DNA from: an uncultured Colwellia sp.
Lineage (GTDB): Bacteria; Pseudomonadota; Gammaproteobacteria; Enterobacterales; Alteromonadaceae
Assembly: GCA_913062815.1 (NCBI GenBank)
Contig: CAJXWZ010000009.1
Coordinates: 62,001 to 126,000, forward strand
Reading direction: 5' to 3'
DNA: 64,000 nucleotides
The notes beneath the pieces were generated by a model. It was given only the letters and a program-made list of their open reading frames with translations. It was not told where the DNA came from and ran no database searches. Both the position numbers and the translations under genes were made by a program. The first letter of the stretch is position 1. Each line of letters begins with the position of its first letter. Of this stretch, positions 30,013 through 39,196 are shown piece by piece.

Positions 30013-31506
30013 TTAGCTTGGGAAAGCAAACTGCAGCCCTTCACGAACACCAGCAGAAGGCCAGCGCTGGGTAATCGTTTTTCTTTTACTATAAAAACGC
30101 ACCGCATCAGGCCCGTAAGCATGAAGATCGCCAAATAATGAACGCTTCCACCCTCCAAAGCTGTGATAAGAAACTGGCACAGGTAACGGTACATTAATGC
30201 CAACCATACCCACTAAGATATTATCACTGAAATACCGTGCTGCTTCGCCATCACGAGTAAATATGCAAGTACCATTGCCATACTCATGATCATTGATCAA
30301 TTTCATTGCCTCTTCCATGGTATCAACGCACATTACTTGCAATACAGGTCCAAATATTTCTTCTTGGTATGATTTCATCTCAGGTGTGACATTGTTTATT
30401 AAAGTTGCCCCAATATAGAATCCTTGTTCATGTTCTGGCACTTCTATATCACGACCATCAACAACAAGATCCGCCCCTTCATTTACGGCACTTTCAATAT
30501 AACTTGAAACTTTTAACTGGTGCTGTTGCGTTATCAGAGGGCCGAAGTCATTATCCGGATTATTGTAAGCTCCTACTTTCAGTGGTTGCATTGCTAAGGT
30601 CATTTTTTTAATGAAAGCCGTTTGCGCTTCTTTACCAATACAAACAGCAACAGATAAAGCCATACAACGTTCACCAGAAGAGCCAAATGCTGCACCTGTT
30701 AACGCATTCACGGCATTATCAAGATCAGCATCAGGCATGATGATTGCGTGATTTTTAGCTCCTCCGAGTGCTTGACAACGTTTACCATTAGCATTCGCCT
30801 TGCTGTAAATTGACTCAGCTATGGAGGTACAACCAACAAAACTAACCGCTTTAATACGAGGATCAGACAGTAAACAGTCAACCGCCTCTTTATCGCCATT
30901 AACCACGTTAATGACACCAGGGGGCAAACCCGCTTCTTCTAACAGCTGTGCAATATATAACGCTGCAGAGGGATTGCGTTCAGATGGTTTTAATACAAAA
31001 GTATTACCGCAGACAATCGCCATTGGGTACATCCATAATGGCACCATAGCAGGAAAGTTAAATGGTGTAACACCGGCGACAACGCCTAACGGTTGAAATT
31101 CGCTCCATGAATCAATATTTGGACCGACATTTTTACTATGCTCCCCTTTCAATAACTCCGCTGCACCACAAGCATATTCCACATTCTCAATACCACGGTT
31201 TAACTCCCCCATGGCATCATGTGAAATTTTCCCATGCTCTTCTCCAAGCACTTTACAAATTGTTTCTGCGTTAGCTTCTAACAGCTCTCTAAACCGAAAC
31301 ATCACCCGAGCACGCTTTTGTACCGGAGTATTTCGCCACTTTGGAAAAGCTTGTTCTGCTGCACTTATTGCAGCTGCCACGGTAATGTTTGCAGCAAGTG
31401 CTACTTGTTTACTAACCTCGCCGGTTGATGGGTTAAAAACATCTTGTAAGCGCGTGGCATCATTGCACATTTCACCATTAATTAAATGGCCAACTATATT
31501 TGTCAT
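30013..31506 (-). CDS. mmsA: CoA-acylating methylmalonate-semialdehyde dehydrogenase
   Basis: Oxidises methylmalonate semialdehyde or malonate semialdehyde to propionyl-CoA or acetyl-CoA with CO2 loss (497 aa). The family-specific active site GSSGERCMALS has Cys281, and TPFNFPAMVPLWMYPMAI, CQALGGAKNHAIIMPDADLD and PVSYHSFGGWKRS are all typical of MmsA. It is the last step after the aminotransferase for both beta-alanine (from uracil) and 3-aminoisobutyrate (from thymine). It is 54 bp downstream of the aminotransferase on the same strand and is probably co-transcribed. Valine degradation is the other common role of MmsA. Confidence 0.95.
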   Translation of the reverse strand: MTNIVGHLINGEMCNDATRLQDVFNPSTGEVSKQVALAANITVAAAISAAEQAFPKWRNTPVQKRARVMFRFRELLEANAETICKVLGEEHGKISHDAMGELNRGIENVEYACGAAELLKGEHSKNVGPNIDSWSEFQPLGVVAGVTPFNFPAMVPLWMYPMAIVCGNTFVLKPSERNPSAALYIAQLLEEAGLPPGVINVVNGDKEAVDCLLSDPRIKAVSFVGCTSIAESIYSKANANGKRCQALGGAKNHAIIMPDADLDNAVNALTGAAFGSSGERCMALSVAVCIGKEAQTAFIKKMTLAMQPLKVGAYNNPDNDFGPLITQQHQLKVSSYIESAVNEGADLVVDGRDIEVPEHEQGFYIGATLINNVTPEMKSYQEEIFGPVLQVMCVDTMEEAMKLINDHEYGNGTCIFTRDGEAARYFSDNILVGMVGINVPLPVPVSYHSFGGWKRSLFGDLHAYGPDAVRFYSKRKTITQRWPSAGVREGLQFAFPS

Positions 31507-31560
31507 AAAAATCTCACTATTTATTTTAAATCAAACTGCTTGTAATTTTTCTGTAATGAA

Positions 31561-32892
31561 TTAGTTAGTTTCGGTAAAAGTTTCACCTAAAGCACCAAGC
31601 AAGCTATCAATCTCTTCTCTCGTACTGGTAAATGGTAAACCAAGCTGAATGGTGGCACCGCCATAACGTACATAAAAGCCTTTTTGCCACATTTTCATCG
31701 CTATCTGATAAGGGCGTAAACCCATATCTGCACCTTTTGCTGCTATGGTAAAGCCTGCTGCTAAGCCAAAATTACGAATATCCGTGACATGTTTGCAATC
31801 CTTTAAACTATGTACCGCTTCTTCAAAGTATGGACTGATATCTTTAACTCGATCAATTAACTGTTCTTGCTCAATAAGTTCTAGACTTGCAAGGCCCGCG
31901 GCGCAAGCAACAGGGTGGGCTGAATAAGTATAACCATGAGTAAATTCAAGCATATAATCTGGACCACCATGCTCCATAAAGGTGTCATATATTTCTTGCT
32001 TTGCAATCACAGCCCCCATAGGAATACAGCCATTGGTTAACTGCTTAGCGATATTAATAATATCAGGAGTCACGCCAAAAGCTTGTGCACCGGTCTTTGC
32101 ACCCATTCTGCCAAATGCACAAATAACTTCATCAAAAATAAGTAAAATATTGTGCTGGTCACAAATTTCACGTAAGCGATCTAAATAGCCAATAGGCGGG
32201 GGAATAACGCCTGCAGAGCCTGCCATAGGTTCAACAATAACCGCGGCAATATTTGAAGCATCATGGAGGGCGATGATATCAAGAAGATCATTCGCTAATT
32301 CTACGCCATGCTTTGGCTGACCTTTACTAAAAGTATTCTCTGGCAACAGCGTGTGTCGTAGGTGATCCGTACTAATTTCAGAGCCATAAAGAGCCCGGTT
32401 AGCCGCGATACCTCCGACAGCAATACCGCCAAAATTCACTCCGTGATAACCTAAACCACGACCAATTAGTTTAGTTTTACTTGCCATCCCCTTTTTACGC
32501 CAATAAGCACGAGCCATTTTTAAGGATGTTTCTGCCGACTCTGAGCCTGAACCGGTAAAAAACACTCTATTTAAGCCTTTAGGCATATATTGAGTTATTT
32601 TTTCGGCTAAGTGAAAAGCTTTAGGGTGAGCATATTGAAACGCAGGTGAATAATCTAACTCTTTAATTTGTTGACTAACTGCCTCTACAATTTTCGTACG
32701 ACTATGACCTGCACCACAGGTCCATAAACCAGATAAACCATCGAATATTTTTCTTCCATTATTATCATGATAGTAATTTCCATCGGCACTAACGATAATC
32801 CTTGGGTCTTTTTTAAACTGGCGATTACCCGTAAATGGCATCCAATATGCTTCCAATTGAGCCTGTGATATTTCAACTTTATTATCTGTCAT
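31561..32892 (-). CDS. omega-amino acid (beta-alanine):pyruvate aminotransferase
   Basis: Class III PLP aminotransferase (443 aa). The N-terminal AYWMPFTGNRQFKKDPR and GLSGLWTCGAGH are characteristic of omega-amino acid:pyruvate transaminases. The cofactor region has VFFTGSGSESAETSLKMARAYWR and IFDEVICAFGRMG, and the Schiff-base lysine is Lys283 in NIAKQLTNG. It would convert beta-alanine or 3-aminoisobutyrate to malonate or methylmalonate semialdehyde for MmsA. It is divergent from a LysR gene, with a perfect dyad between them. Confidence 0.93.
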   Translation of the reverse strand: MTDNKVEISQAQLEAYWMPFTGNRQFKKDPRIIVSADGNYYHDNNGRKIFDGLSGLWTCGAGHSRTKIVEAVSQQIKELDYSPAFQYAHPKAFHLAEKITQYMPKGLNRVFFTGSGSESAETSLKMARAYWRKKGMASKTKLIGRGLGYHGVNFGGIAVGGIAANRALYGSEISTDHLRHTLLPENTFSKGQPKHGVELANDLLDIIALHDASNIAAVIVEPMAGSAGVIPPPIGYLDRLREICDQHNILLIFDEVICAFGRMGAKTGAQAFGVTPDIINIAKQLTNGCIPMGAVIAKQEIYDTFMEHGGPDYMLEFTHGYTYSAHPVACAAGLASLELIEQEQLIDRVKDISPYFEEAVHSLKDCKHVTDIRNFGLAAGFTIAAKGADMGLRPYQIAMKMWQKGFYVRYGGATIQLGLPFTSTREEIDSLLGALGETFTETN

Positions 32893-32977
32893 ATTAATTA
32901 TTCCTTAAGCTGTCATTGTTATAATCAAATAGTAAACAATAAGTTTAGTTTCTTAAATACAAACAAATCACTTTAAA

Positions 32978-32995
32978 GTTTCATATTAATGAAAC
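32978..32995. promoter_or_regulatory. candidate LysR operator
   Basis: Perfect dyad GTTTCAT-ATTA-ATGAAAC in the 131-bp gap between the divergent aminotransferase and LysR genes. It contains T-N11-A, the usual LysR-box geometry. Confidence 0.6.
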
Positions 32996-33023
32996 ATAAT
33001 AATTAAAATTTACTACCGCTACT

Positions 33024-33962
33024 ATGTTCGTTATGAAAAAATTTCACCTTGCTCAACTAAGCAATATAGATCTGCGATTATTGAAGGTGTTTCGAGTCGT
33101 TGTTGAAACAAGAGGGATCTCTGCTGCTGAGCTAGAACTTAATATTGGTCGCTCGACCATCAGTCGGCACATAAAAGAATTAGAATCACGACTAGGCGTT
33201 ACGTTATGCCACAGAGGTCGTGCAGGATTTTCTTTAACTGCTGAAGGGCAAATAATTTTTGATTCGTCACTGACACTTATTGGAGCAATGAATCAGTTTA
33301 GACATGAGGTAAACGAACTGAACAAAACGATCAGTGGTAATTTAGTGATCTCACTTTTTGACAAAACAGTCAGTAATCCAAATTGCCATGTGCATCAGGC
33401 TATTAGCTTATTTGATCAAATAGCGCCTGAGGTAACGATAGATATTCATGTAGGTCCAATAAATGCAATTGAAAGTGGTATTATGGAAGGTCGTTATCAC
33501 ATTGGCATTGTACCTGAACATAGAACATCGGGTAGTTTGTGCTATCACCGACTATTTAAGGAAAGCATGCATTTATATTGCGGCGCAAGTCACCCACTGT
33601 TTGGCACTTCACTTGATAACTTAGCAAATGAAAAAATATCTGATTATAAGTATGCTGGGTTAGGCTACCACTCTCCAAATATGCACGTTGGTGGCCAGTT
33701 AAAATTGCAACGACATGCAACCGTTTACGATCAAGAAGCAGTCGTTACCTTGTTGTTGTCTGGTAGTTATATTGGCTTTTTACCTAGCCACTATGCTAAA
33801 TATTTTGTAGATAAAGGTTTATTATTCGAATTATTACATAAAGATTATTCTTATAACTGTGAGTTTTCAGCCATATATAAACAGTCACCTAAACCATCAA
33901 GAATGGTGGCTAAATTCTTAGATTGTTTACTGCAAGTGCACAAGATTAACAAGATGCTTTAA
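33024..33962 (+). CDS. LysR-family transcriptional regulator
   Basis: 312-aa LysR protein. The N-terminal winged helix (about 12-70) reads LRLLKVFRVVVETRGISAAELELNIGRSTISRHIKELESRLG, followed by a periplasmic-binding-like effector domain. It is divergent from the aminotransferase-mmsA pair and probably controls it through the dyad at 32978. The inducer may be beta-alanine, 3-aminoisobutyrate or a related amino acid; this is inferred from context only. The start codon could be ATG 33024 or the in-frame ATG at 33033 (MFVMKKF). Confidence 0.88.
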   Translation: MFVMKKFHLAQLSNIDLRLLKVFRVVVETRGISAAELELNIGRSTISRHIKELESRLGVTLCHRGRAGFSLTAEGQIIFDSSLTLIGAMNQFRHEVNELNKTISGNLVISLFDKTVSNPNCHVHQAISLFDQIAPEVTIDIHVGPINAIESGIMEGRYHIGIVPEHRTSGSLCYHRLFKESMHLYCGASHPLFGTSLDNLANEKISDYKYAGLGYHSPNMHVGGQLKLQRHATVYDQEAVVTLLLSGSYIGFLPSHYAKYFVDKGLLFELLHKDYSYNCEFSAIYKQSPKPSRMVAKFLDCLLQVHKINKML

Positions 33963-34049
33963 GCCCTAATTAATTCTGTTTTATTTTACTTTCAAATGCC
34001 TTAAAATATTGAAGTAATTACAACTTTTAAATTCATGGCTATAGAATAG

Positions 34050-34700
34050 ATGAGCGAAGAAAAGAAAAAAATAGTATCAAGCAAACCTCAAACTCGCATA
34101 AGAGCAGCGCATGAAAAAACGATTTTATCTGAAGCTGAAATAATTTTCGCTCAATACGGTTATGCTGGAGCAAAACTTAGCCAAATAGCGAAAGCAGTCA
34201 ATATATCTAAAACTAATTTACTTTATTATTTTCCAACCAAAGAATCACTTTACCTCAACGTGTTGAAAAACATTATCGACATATGGTTGGAAAAATTGAC
34301 CTTATTTAATCAAGTAGGTTCAGATCCTGCGACTAAAATTAAGAATTACATTATTGACAAACTTGAGTTGTCGCAAAAGCATCCTAATGCATCAAAAGTC
34401 TTTGCAAATGAAATAATCAATGGCGCTACCAACATTGGAGATTATTTGCAAGAACGCTTTAGTACAACACTAGAAGAAGATGTTAAGTTAATTAACACAT
34501 GGATTAATGAAGGGAAAATGGATGCGATTGACCCTTATCACCTATTTTTTATGATTTGGGCCAGTACCCAAACCTATGCTGATTTTTCTGTACAAATTCA
34601 ATTAGCGCTTAAGAAAGATAAATTAGAGCAATGTGATTTTGACAATGCGGCAGAATTTATTTCTAAGGTGGTTATAAAGGGTTTAGGTATAAGTCAGTAA
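34050..34700 (+). CDS. RutR-like TetR-family regulator (copy 2)
   Basis: 216-aa TetR regulator and the closest of the three to E. coli RutR by eye: FAQYGYAGAKLSQIAKAVNISKTNLLYYFPTKESLYLNVLKNIIDIWL, and WINEGKMDAIDPYHLFFMIWASTQTYADFS. RutR represses by binding TTGACCA-NN-TGGTCAA-type sites and is released by uracil or thymine. It sits beside the pyrimidine-ring catabolic operon, so it is the best candidate to bind the palindromes at 42616 and 42665. No such site is visible directly upstream of its own gene. Confidence 0.9.
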   Translation: MSEEKKKIVSSKPQTRIRAAHEKTILSEAEIIFAQYGYAGAKLSQIAKAVNISKTNLLYYFPTKESLYLNVLKNIIDIWLEKLTLFNQVGSDPATKIKNYIIDKLELSQKHPNASKVFANEIINGATNIGDYLQERFSTTLEEDVKLINTWINEGKMDAIDPYHLFFMIWASTQTYADFSVQIQLALKKDKLEQCDFDNAAEFISKVVIKGLGISQ

Positions 34701-34727
34701 AGCATCAATCTTTTAGACGCTTTACTG
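34695..34727. terminator. hairpin between tetR copy 2 and amidohydrolase gene
   Basis: CAGTAAAGC / GCTTTACTG, a perfect 9-bp stem overlapping the tetR stop, extendable by 3 bp with one mismatch. It lies between convergent genes. Confidence 0.5.
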
Positions 34728-34745
34728 CACCTTGGTTTTAATAGT

Positions 34746-35981
34746 TTATACCGCTTGGGCTTGAGTCAACACTGCTTGAAATAATATATCACAACCTGCT
34801 GCTATGTCTTCTGGCGCCGCATTTTCTGCTTCATTATGGCTAATACCATTTTCACATGGCACAAACACCATCGCCGTTGGCGCAACCCTTGAGATATAAC
34901 AAGCATCATGTCCTGCACCACTAATGATGTCTTGGTAACTATAACCAGAGCTGGCAGCAGCAGCTCTTATTGAGTCAACACAAGACTGATCAAATTTAAT
35001 TGCTGGTGAATACCAAATTTCTTCAAACTCCATCACTAAACCGAGATCATCAGTAATTCTTTTACAAAGCTCTTGTAATTTTAAACCCATATTTCGTAAT
35101 ACTTGGTTGTTCGGGTGACGAAAATCAATCGTGAAAAATACTTCGCCAGGAATAACATTACGTGAATTTGGAAAAACATTGAGTAATCCAACGGTTGCAC
35201 AAGCATATGGTTTATTTTCTGTACCAATTTGATTCACAAGGTCGATTATCTTTGCTGCCCCCACTAAAGCATCTTTTCGGATGTGCATCGGCGTTGGGCC
35301 GGCGTGAGACTCTACGCCTGTCAATTTCACTTCATACCAGCGCTGCCCCTGTGCACCAGTCACTACACCAATAGTTTTTCCTTCATCCTCTAATATAGGA
35401 CCTTGTTCAATATGTGCCTCAAAAAAAGCTTTGACCTCTCGGCCGCCGACTTGATGTTCACCATTATATCCAATACGCTCAAGTTCTTGCCCCATCGTTA
35501 AACCGTTTAAATCTGCTCGACTTAAACCATAATCAAGATCAAATACACCAGAAAAAACACCTGAAGCCACCATTGCAGGAGGGAATCGAGAGCCTTCCTC
35601 ATTGGTCCAAACTGAAGCTTCGACTGGATGCAAGGTTTCAATGTTATGATCATTAAGACTTCTTATAACTTCTAAGCCAGATAATACCCCATAGATTCCA
35701 TCAAACTTACCACCTGTAGGTTGTGTATCTAAATGACTGCCCATAACAACAGCTGGCAAACTGTCATCTTGACCAGCACGGCGAGCAAATATATTCCCCA
35801 TTTTATCGATTTTAATGGTGCAATTTTGCTCTTCACACCAAGTAACAAAAAGATCTCTGGCCTCTTTATCTAAATCAGTTAGCGCTAAACGGCAAACGCC
35901 ACCCTTCTCAGTTGCCCCGATAAGTGCCATATCCATCAGGCTTTGCCACAACCTTTCACCATTAATTTTTGTTGCTGTCAT
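34746..35981 (-). CDS. Zn-dependent N-carbamoyl-beta-amino-acid hydrolase (beta-ureidopropionase type)
   Basis: M20-family amidohydrolase (411 aa) of the HyuC/AmaB/allantoate amidohydrolase group. Metal and substrate motifs are GSHLDTQPTGGKFDGIYGV, WTNEEGSRFPPAM, FFEAHIEQGP, SHAGPTPM, and the C-terminal GAGHDA and ENGISHNEAE. It would hydrolyse N-carbamoyl-beta-alanine or N-carbamoyl-3-aminoisobutyrate to the amino acid, CO2 and ammonia. It is the last gene of the minus-strand run from cofG, separated from the LLM gene by a terminator-like hairpin. Allantoate or N-carbamoyl-L-amino acid use is possible by sequence alone, but context favours pyrimidines. Confidence 0.88.
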   Translation of the reverse strand: MTATKINGERLWQSLMDMALIGATEKGGVCRLALTDLDKEARDLFVTWCEEQNCTIKIDKMGNIFARRAGQDDSLPAVVMGSHLDTQPTGGKFDGIYGVLSGLEVIRSLNDHNIETLHPVEASVWTNEEGSRFPPAMVASGVFSGVFDLDYGLSRADLNGLTMGQELERIGYNGEHQVGGREVKAFFEAHIEQGPILEDEGKTIGVVTGAQGQRWYEVKLTGVESHAGPTPMHIRKDALVGAAKIIDLVNQIGTENKPYACATVGLLNVFPNSRNVIPGEVFFTIDFRHPNNQVLRNMGLKLQELCKRITDDLGLVMEFEEIWYSPAIKFDQSCVDSIRAAAASSGYSYQDIISGAGHDACYISRVAPTAMVFVPCENGISHNEAENAAPEDIAAGCDILFQAVLTQAQAV

Positions 35982-36004
35982 CTTTATTCTCTATTTTGCA
36001 AAAT

Positions 36005-36041
36005 GAAAAAAACGATGAGTAACATTGCTGTTAGTCATCGT
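36005..36041 (-). terminator. terminator between LLM oxidoreductase and amidohydrolase genes
   Basis: On the minus strand: ACGATGA / TCATCGT (36012-36041), the stem extended by four more pairs after one mismatch, followed by a T run. It may attenuate expression of the last gene. Confidence 0.7.
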
Positions 36042-36054
36042 CTATTATTACGAT

Positions 36055-37059
36055 TTACTTAGTAAAAAGTGGAATAATATGCTTACCGTATTCATCAATA
36101 ATCAGTTCTTCGTCACCACTATCTAAATAAATATTAAATTGCGTGGTGCCAACCTCTTCTAGTTCTTTTAATTTGGCAATGTGTTGATCTACATTACCCA
36201 ATACACTAAAACTTTCCACTACATCATTAGTAATAAAATCCAAGTAAGGATTATCGCTTTGGCCATGTTTTGAATAATCATAACCACGACGTTTTTCGAT
36301 ATAAGAAGTTAAGCTCTTCGGTACAAAATCTGATTCAGCACCATATTTTTCCACAATATCTGCAACATGATTACCAACCATCGCAGGGAACCATTTAGTT
36401 TGTTCAATACAGTAATCCATATCACCAACATAAGCGGGTGCTGAAGCGATAATTTCGTAATTTGACATGTCACGGCCTGCTGCTTCGCCAGCTGAAATTG
36501 CTTGCTCAGCGAACCATTTAACTAATTGTGGTTCTGCTATTTGTAAGACCACACCATCGCCACATTCACCCGCTGTTTTAAGTGCTTTTGGACCATAAGC
36601 ACCAATATATATGGGTAACTCATAACCATTTGCCCATGGAAACTTAACAGCCTCAGGGCTTTCACCGTATTGAACTTCTTCACCACGTACCATGGCTTTA
36701 ACTTTGGTAGTAAATTCTGCAACACGTGCTAAATTTGCGGGCTTTTTACCCATAACACGCATGGCACTGTCACCACGACCTAAGCCAACATGAAAGCGAC
36801 CATTGCTTTGTAGCGCTAAACTGGCAAATAAACTTGCCGCGACTGACCAATCTCTAGAGTTTGGGTTTGTTACACAAGGACCAAAACTCATTTTCGAGGT
36901 GTGCTCCATACACATTGCTATTGCGGGGTAACATTCACGCCATAAAACGTGAGAGTCATAAAACCAGCAATGAGTAAAGCCAGCAGCTTCGGCTTGTTTA
37001 ACTAGACTACGTGCTCTATCCGGGCTAACAAAGCCTTTAAAAGTAATACCAAATTTCAT
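36055..37059 (-). CDS. F420-dependent LLM-class oxidoreductase (TIGR03842-like)
   Basis: 334-aa luciferase-like-monooxygenase-fold enzyme close to methylene-tetrahydromethanopterin reductase: MKFGITFKGF, FTHCWFYDSHVLWRECYPAIAMCMEHTSKMSFGPCVTNP, and FHVGLGRGDSAMRVMGKKPA are typical of the F420-dependent branch. I take it for the TIGR03842 (CPS_4043) family, whose function is recorded as unknown. It is encoded with all F420 genes and with dihydropyrimidinase, beta-ureidopropionase, aminotransferase and MmsA, while no dihydropyrimidine dehydrogenase gene is present. I infer that it reduces uracil or thymine with F420H2. RutA, which opens uracil oxidatively, is also an LLM-fold enzyme, so an oxidative role is a less likely alternative. 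Confidence 0.88.
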   Translation of the reverse strand: MKFGITFKGFVSPDRARSLVKQAEAAGFTHCWFYDSHVLWRECYPAIAMCMEHTSKMSFGPCVTNPNSRDWSVAASLFASLALQSNGRFHVGLGRGDSAMRVMGKKPANLARVAEFTTKVKAMVRGEEVQYGESPEAVKFPWANGYELPIYIGAYGPKALKTAGECGDGVVLQIAEPQLVKWFAEQAISAGEAAGRDMSNYEIIASAPAYVGDMDYCIEQTKWFPAMVGNHVADIVEKYGAESDFVPKSLTSYIEKRRGYDYSKHGQSDNPYLDFITNDVVESFSVLGNVDQHIAKLKELEEVGTTQFNIYLDSGDEELIIDEYGKHIIPLFTK

Positions 37060-37113
37060 TTTATTCTCCTATTGTAATTATTGTTCAATCAATGATTGTT
37101 TATGTTAACTATG

Positions 37114-37815
37114 CTATTTATCGGCATTTGTGGGTGACCAAATTTTGATGCCAGCATGACTAAATGGCACTGCTTTGGAAATATTTAAACGGATGAGCAT
37201 GGGGGTAATTGCTTCGACACAACGAGCACTATAGGCAGGCCCAACATTATAGGCTTCAACACCTAAGAGTTTAATTAATTCAATAACTTTCTTTTTAGCA
37301 GCCAAATCATTTCCGCAAACTAAAATGTCACAATTAATCGGCTTTTCAATGGCATTTAAGGTGTGAGCTGAAACATTATGTAGCGCACCAACAACACAAA
37401 TATCATCGCCAAGTAATGCTTGGGCAGCTTCGGTGGCAGAGCCTTCTTTAGGCATATCCACCGCTTTTGGGTTTCCTTGTGCTAACGGCACCACAATATC
37501 AACCAATATTTTATTGGTTAATAGAGGAGAAATAGCGGCCAATGTAGCGTCATGGCCACTATAAGGTACCGCCAATATGACAACTTCACTAGCCGCATTA
37601 ACCGCTGCATCGTTATCCATTCCTGTAATTTGGCTAAAACCATTCATACCCGTACATAGATCTAATTGGCTATTAAGCTCGTCGGCAATTTCCTGTGCAC
37701 GCCCGGCTTCTCTCGAGCCAAGAACAACTGCTACACCTTGTAAAGCAAAGCGAAGTGCTAAACCTTTACCTTGTGGTCCTGTGCCACCAATAATGGCTAT
37801 TTTTATATCCGTCAT
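37114..37815 (-). CDS. npdG: NADPH:F420 oxidoreductase (F420-dependent NADP reductase)
   Basis: 233-aa Rossmann-fold protein of the NpdG/Fno family, exchanging hydride between NADPH and F420. The nucleotide-binding motif [19 protein letters not shown] is at the N-terminus, followed by [12 protein letters not shown]. Then come [46 protein letters not shown] and [12 protein letters not shown], all characteristic. Its stop is 54 bp upstream of the LLM gene and its start overlaps the cofE stop by 4 bp. It would regenerate F420H2 for the LLM enzyme. Confidence 0.93.
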   Translation of the reverse strand: MTDIKIAIIGGTGPQGKGLALRFALQGVAVVLGSREAGRAQEIADELNSQLDLCTGMNGFSQITGMDNDAAVNAASEVVILAVPYSGHDATLAAISPLLTNKILVDIVVPLAQGNPKAVDMPKEGSATEAAQALLGDDICVVGALHNVSAHTLNAIEKPINCDILVCGNDLAAKKKVIELIKLLGVEAYNVGPAYSARCVEAITPMLIRLNISKAVPFSHAGIKIWSPTNADK

Positions 37816-38579
37816 CTAAAGAGATCCTCTTGTTTTGGTCGTAATAAATCTAATGCAGAACTTTCTTCTACTTGCCAGTCAACACCATGAAAGACAAGTG
37901 CTGGTCGTTTACCATTTTTACTCATTAATAAACCTGAGGCCGCAGCCAATTCATCTGCTAGTGCTGATACAGTTACTGATAACTCTCGGCCATAGGCATC
38001 TTTTTCTCCTATAAAACTCATTTGTGCTGGCACACCGGCTAGTCCCACAGCTACATTCACTAGACCTAACCGCCACGGACGGCCAAAAGTATCGGTAATA
38101 ACCACCCCCACCCGGCAATTAAATGCTTGTTCAAGCCGTTGGCGTATTTGCCGAGCACTAGCATCAGGATCTTCAGGCAATAAAATAACCGTGCCCGCTT
38201 CATCAGTATTCGATTCATCAACTGCGGCATTCGCACAAATAAAACCCAATTTATGTTCGGTAATAATCAAACCTTCGTCTTTGCCTGGCAAAACTCTGGT
38301 TTTCATTACTTGTTTACTTTCACCTAAAATAACAGCAACTTTACGTGGATCTTTTTTAACCTTTTTAGCTAATAGTATTGCCTCATCGTTAGGTGAAACA
38401 TCTTGTAAACGAACAATTCTCCCTTCGGCTTTAGAAACAACCTTATGAGCAATAACAACAATATCACCGTCTTTTAGCCCGGTTTTTCTCAGGCAATTTA
38501 TTAATATTTCAGCCAAGTCATGTCCAGGTTTTATATCGGGTATTCCTGAAATGCAGGATATAGTTACAGTGTCATTCAT
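37812..38579 (-). CDS. cofE: coenzyme F420-0:L-glutamate ligase CofE
   Basis: GTP-dependent ligase (255 aa) adding gamma-linked glutamates to F420-0. Family motifs are [60 protein letters not shown], and [21 protein letters not shown]. It is a stand-alone CofE and lacks the C-terminal FMN nitroreductase-like domain of actinobacterial FbiB, the domain that reduces dehydro-F420. No such reductase gene is seen in the window. It overlaps npdG by 4 bp and cofC by 1 bp. Confidence 0.94.
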   Translation of the reverse strand: MNDTVTISCISGIPDIKPGHDLAEILINCLRKTGLKDGDIVVIAHKVVSKAEGRIVRLQDVSPNDEAILLAKKVKKDPRKVAVILGESKQVMKTRVLPGKDEGLIITEHKLGFICANAAVDESNTDEAGTVILLPEDPDASARQIRQRLEQAFNCRVGVVITDTFGRPWRLGLVNVAVGLAGVPAQMSFIGEKDAYGRELSVTVSALADELAAASGLLMSKNGKRPALVFHGVDWQVEESSALDLLRPKQEDLFR

Positions 38580-39196
38580 CAGGCAATCTTCTTTAATATG
38601 TTGGAAATTTGTGATGTAGTAATAACTGATTGTAAATCAACGGGAAAATCAATATCTACAGACAGTTTATCCAGCAACAGTTGTCGACATTGCACCGCTT
38701 TGTCATACGCTTGCTGCTGATGAGCTTTTGCAGAATTGCGGCCATAGCAAAATTCAATAATATCTGGTGGTGAAGTTAATAAAGCATTGGTACCATTGTC
38801 TTGAGAAGGACAGATAATAACTGAAGGTTGTGTAATATCTTGTTGTAATAGCAGCTTAAGTTCATTTGCATCTAGTTGAGCAATATCAGCGGGAATAACT
38901 AATTGACTAGTGAAGTTTTGTTGTACACTCCACTGTGCTGCAACATTTATTGCATGAGATAGCCCTGTTTTATTTTCTAACAAAACACTGGCACCAAAAC
39001 GCTTACTCAACAAAGATATTTTTTGACTGTTAGTCACGACTAAAACATGATGCTTGGTAAAGTTTTTTTGAAAAAACACTAAGGTTCTTTGAAACAATGC
39101 TAAGGCAAAATCATGACGTTCTTTTTGATCAAATATTGAACTTAGCCGCTGCTTACTCGTTAATGGGTCTTTCATTGGAATAACAATATTAATCAT
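38579..39196 (-). CDS. cofC: 2-phospho-L-lactate (or analogue) guanylyltransferase CofC
   Basis: Nucleotidyltransferase-fold protein (205 aa) that activates 2-phospholactate, phosphoenolpyruvate or 3-phosphoglycerate with GTP for F420 side-chain assembly. N-terminal VIPMKDPLTSKQRLSSIF matches the CofC/FbiD start. QLVIPADIAQLDANELKLLL and ICPSQDNGTNALLTSPPDIIEFCYG match the donor and substrate loops. Which substrate is used cannot be told by eye. Start and stop overlap cofD and cofE by a few bases, so the run is translationally coupled. Confidence 0.9.
   Translation of the reverse strand: MINIVIPMKDPLTSKQRLSSIFDQKERHDFALALFQRTLVFFQKNFTKHHVLVVTNSQKISLLSKRFGASVLLENKTGLSHAINVAAQWSVQQNFTSQLVIPADIAQLDANELKLLLQQDITQPSVIICPSQDNGTNALLTSPPDIIEFCYGRNSAKAHQQQAYDKAVQCRQLLLDKLSVDIDFPVDLQSVITTSQISNILKKIA

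Noticed and set aside
36055-37059. LLM enzyme as a RutA-like oxidative uracil monooxygenase
   Set aside because: RutA shares the fold, but the dihydropyrimidinase and carbamoyl hydrolase nearby need a reduced ring, and F420 genes are in the same operon. Not excluded, only less likely.
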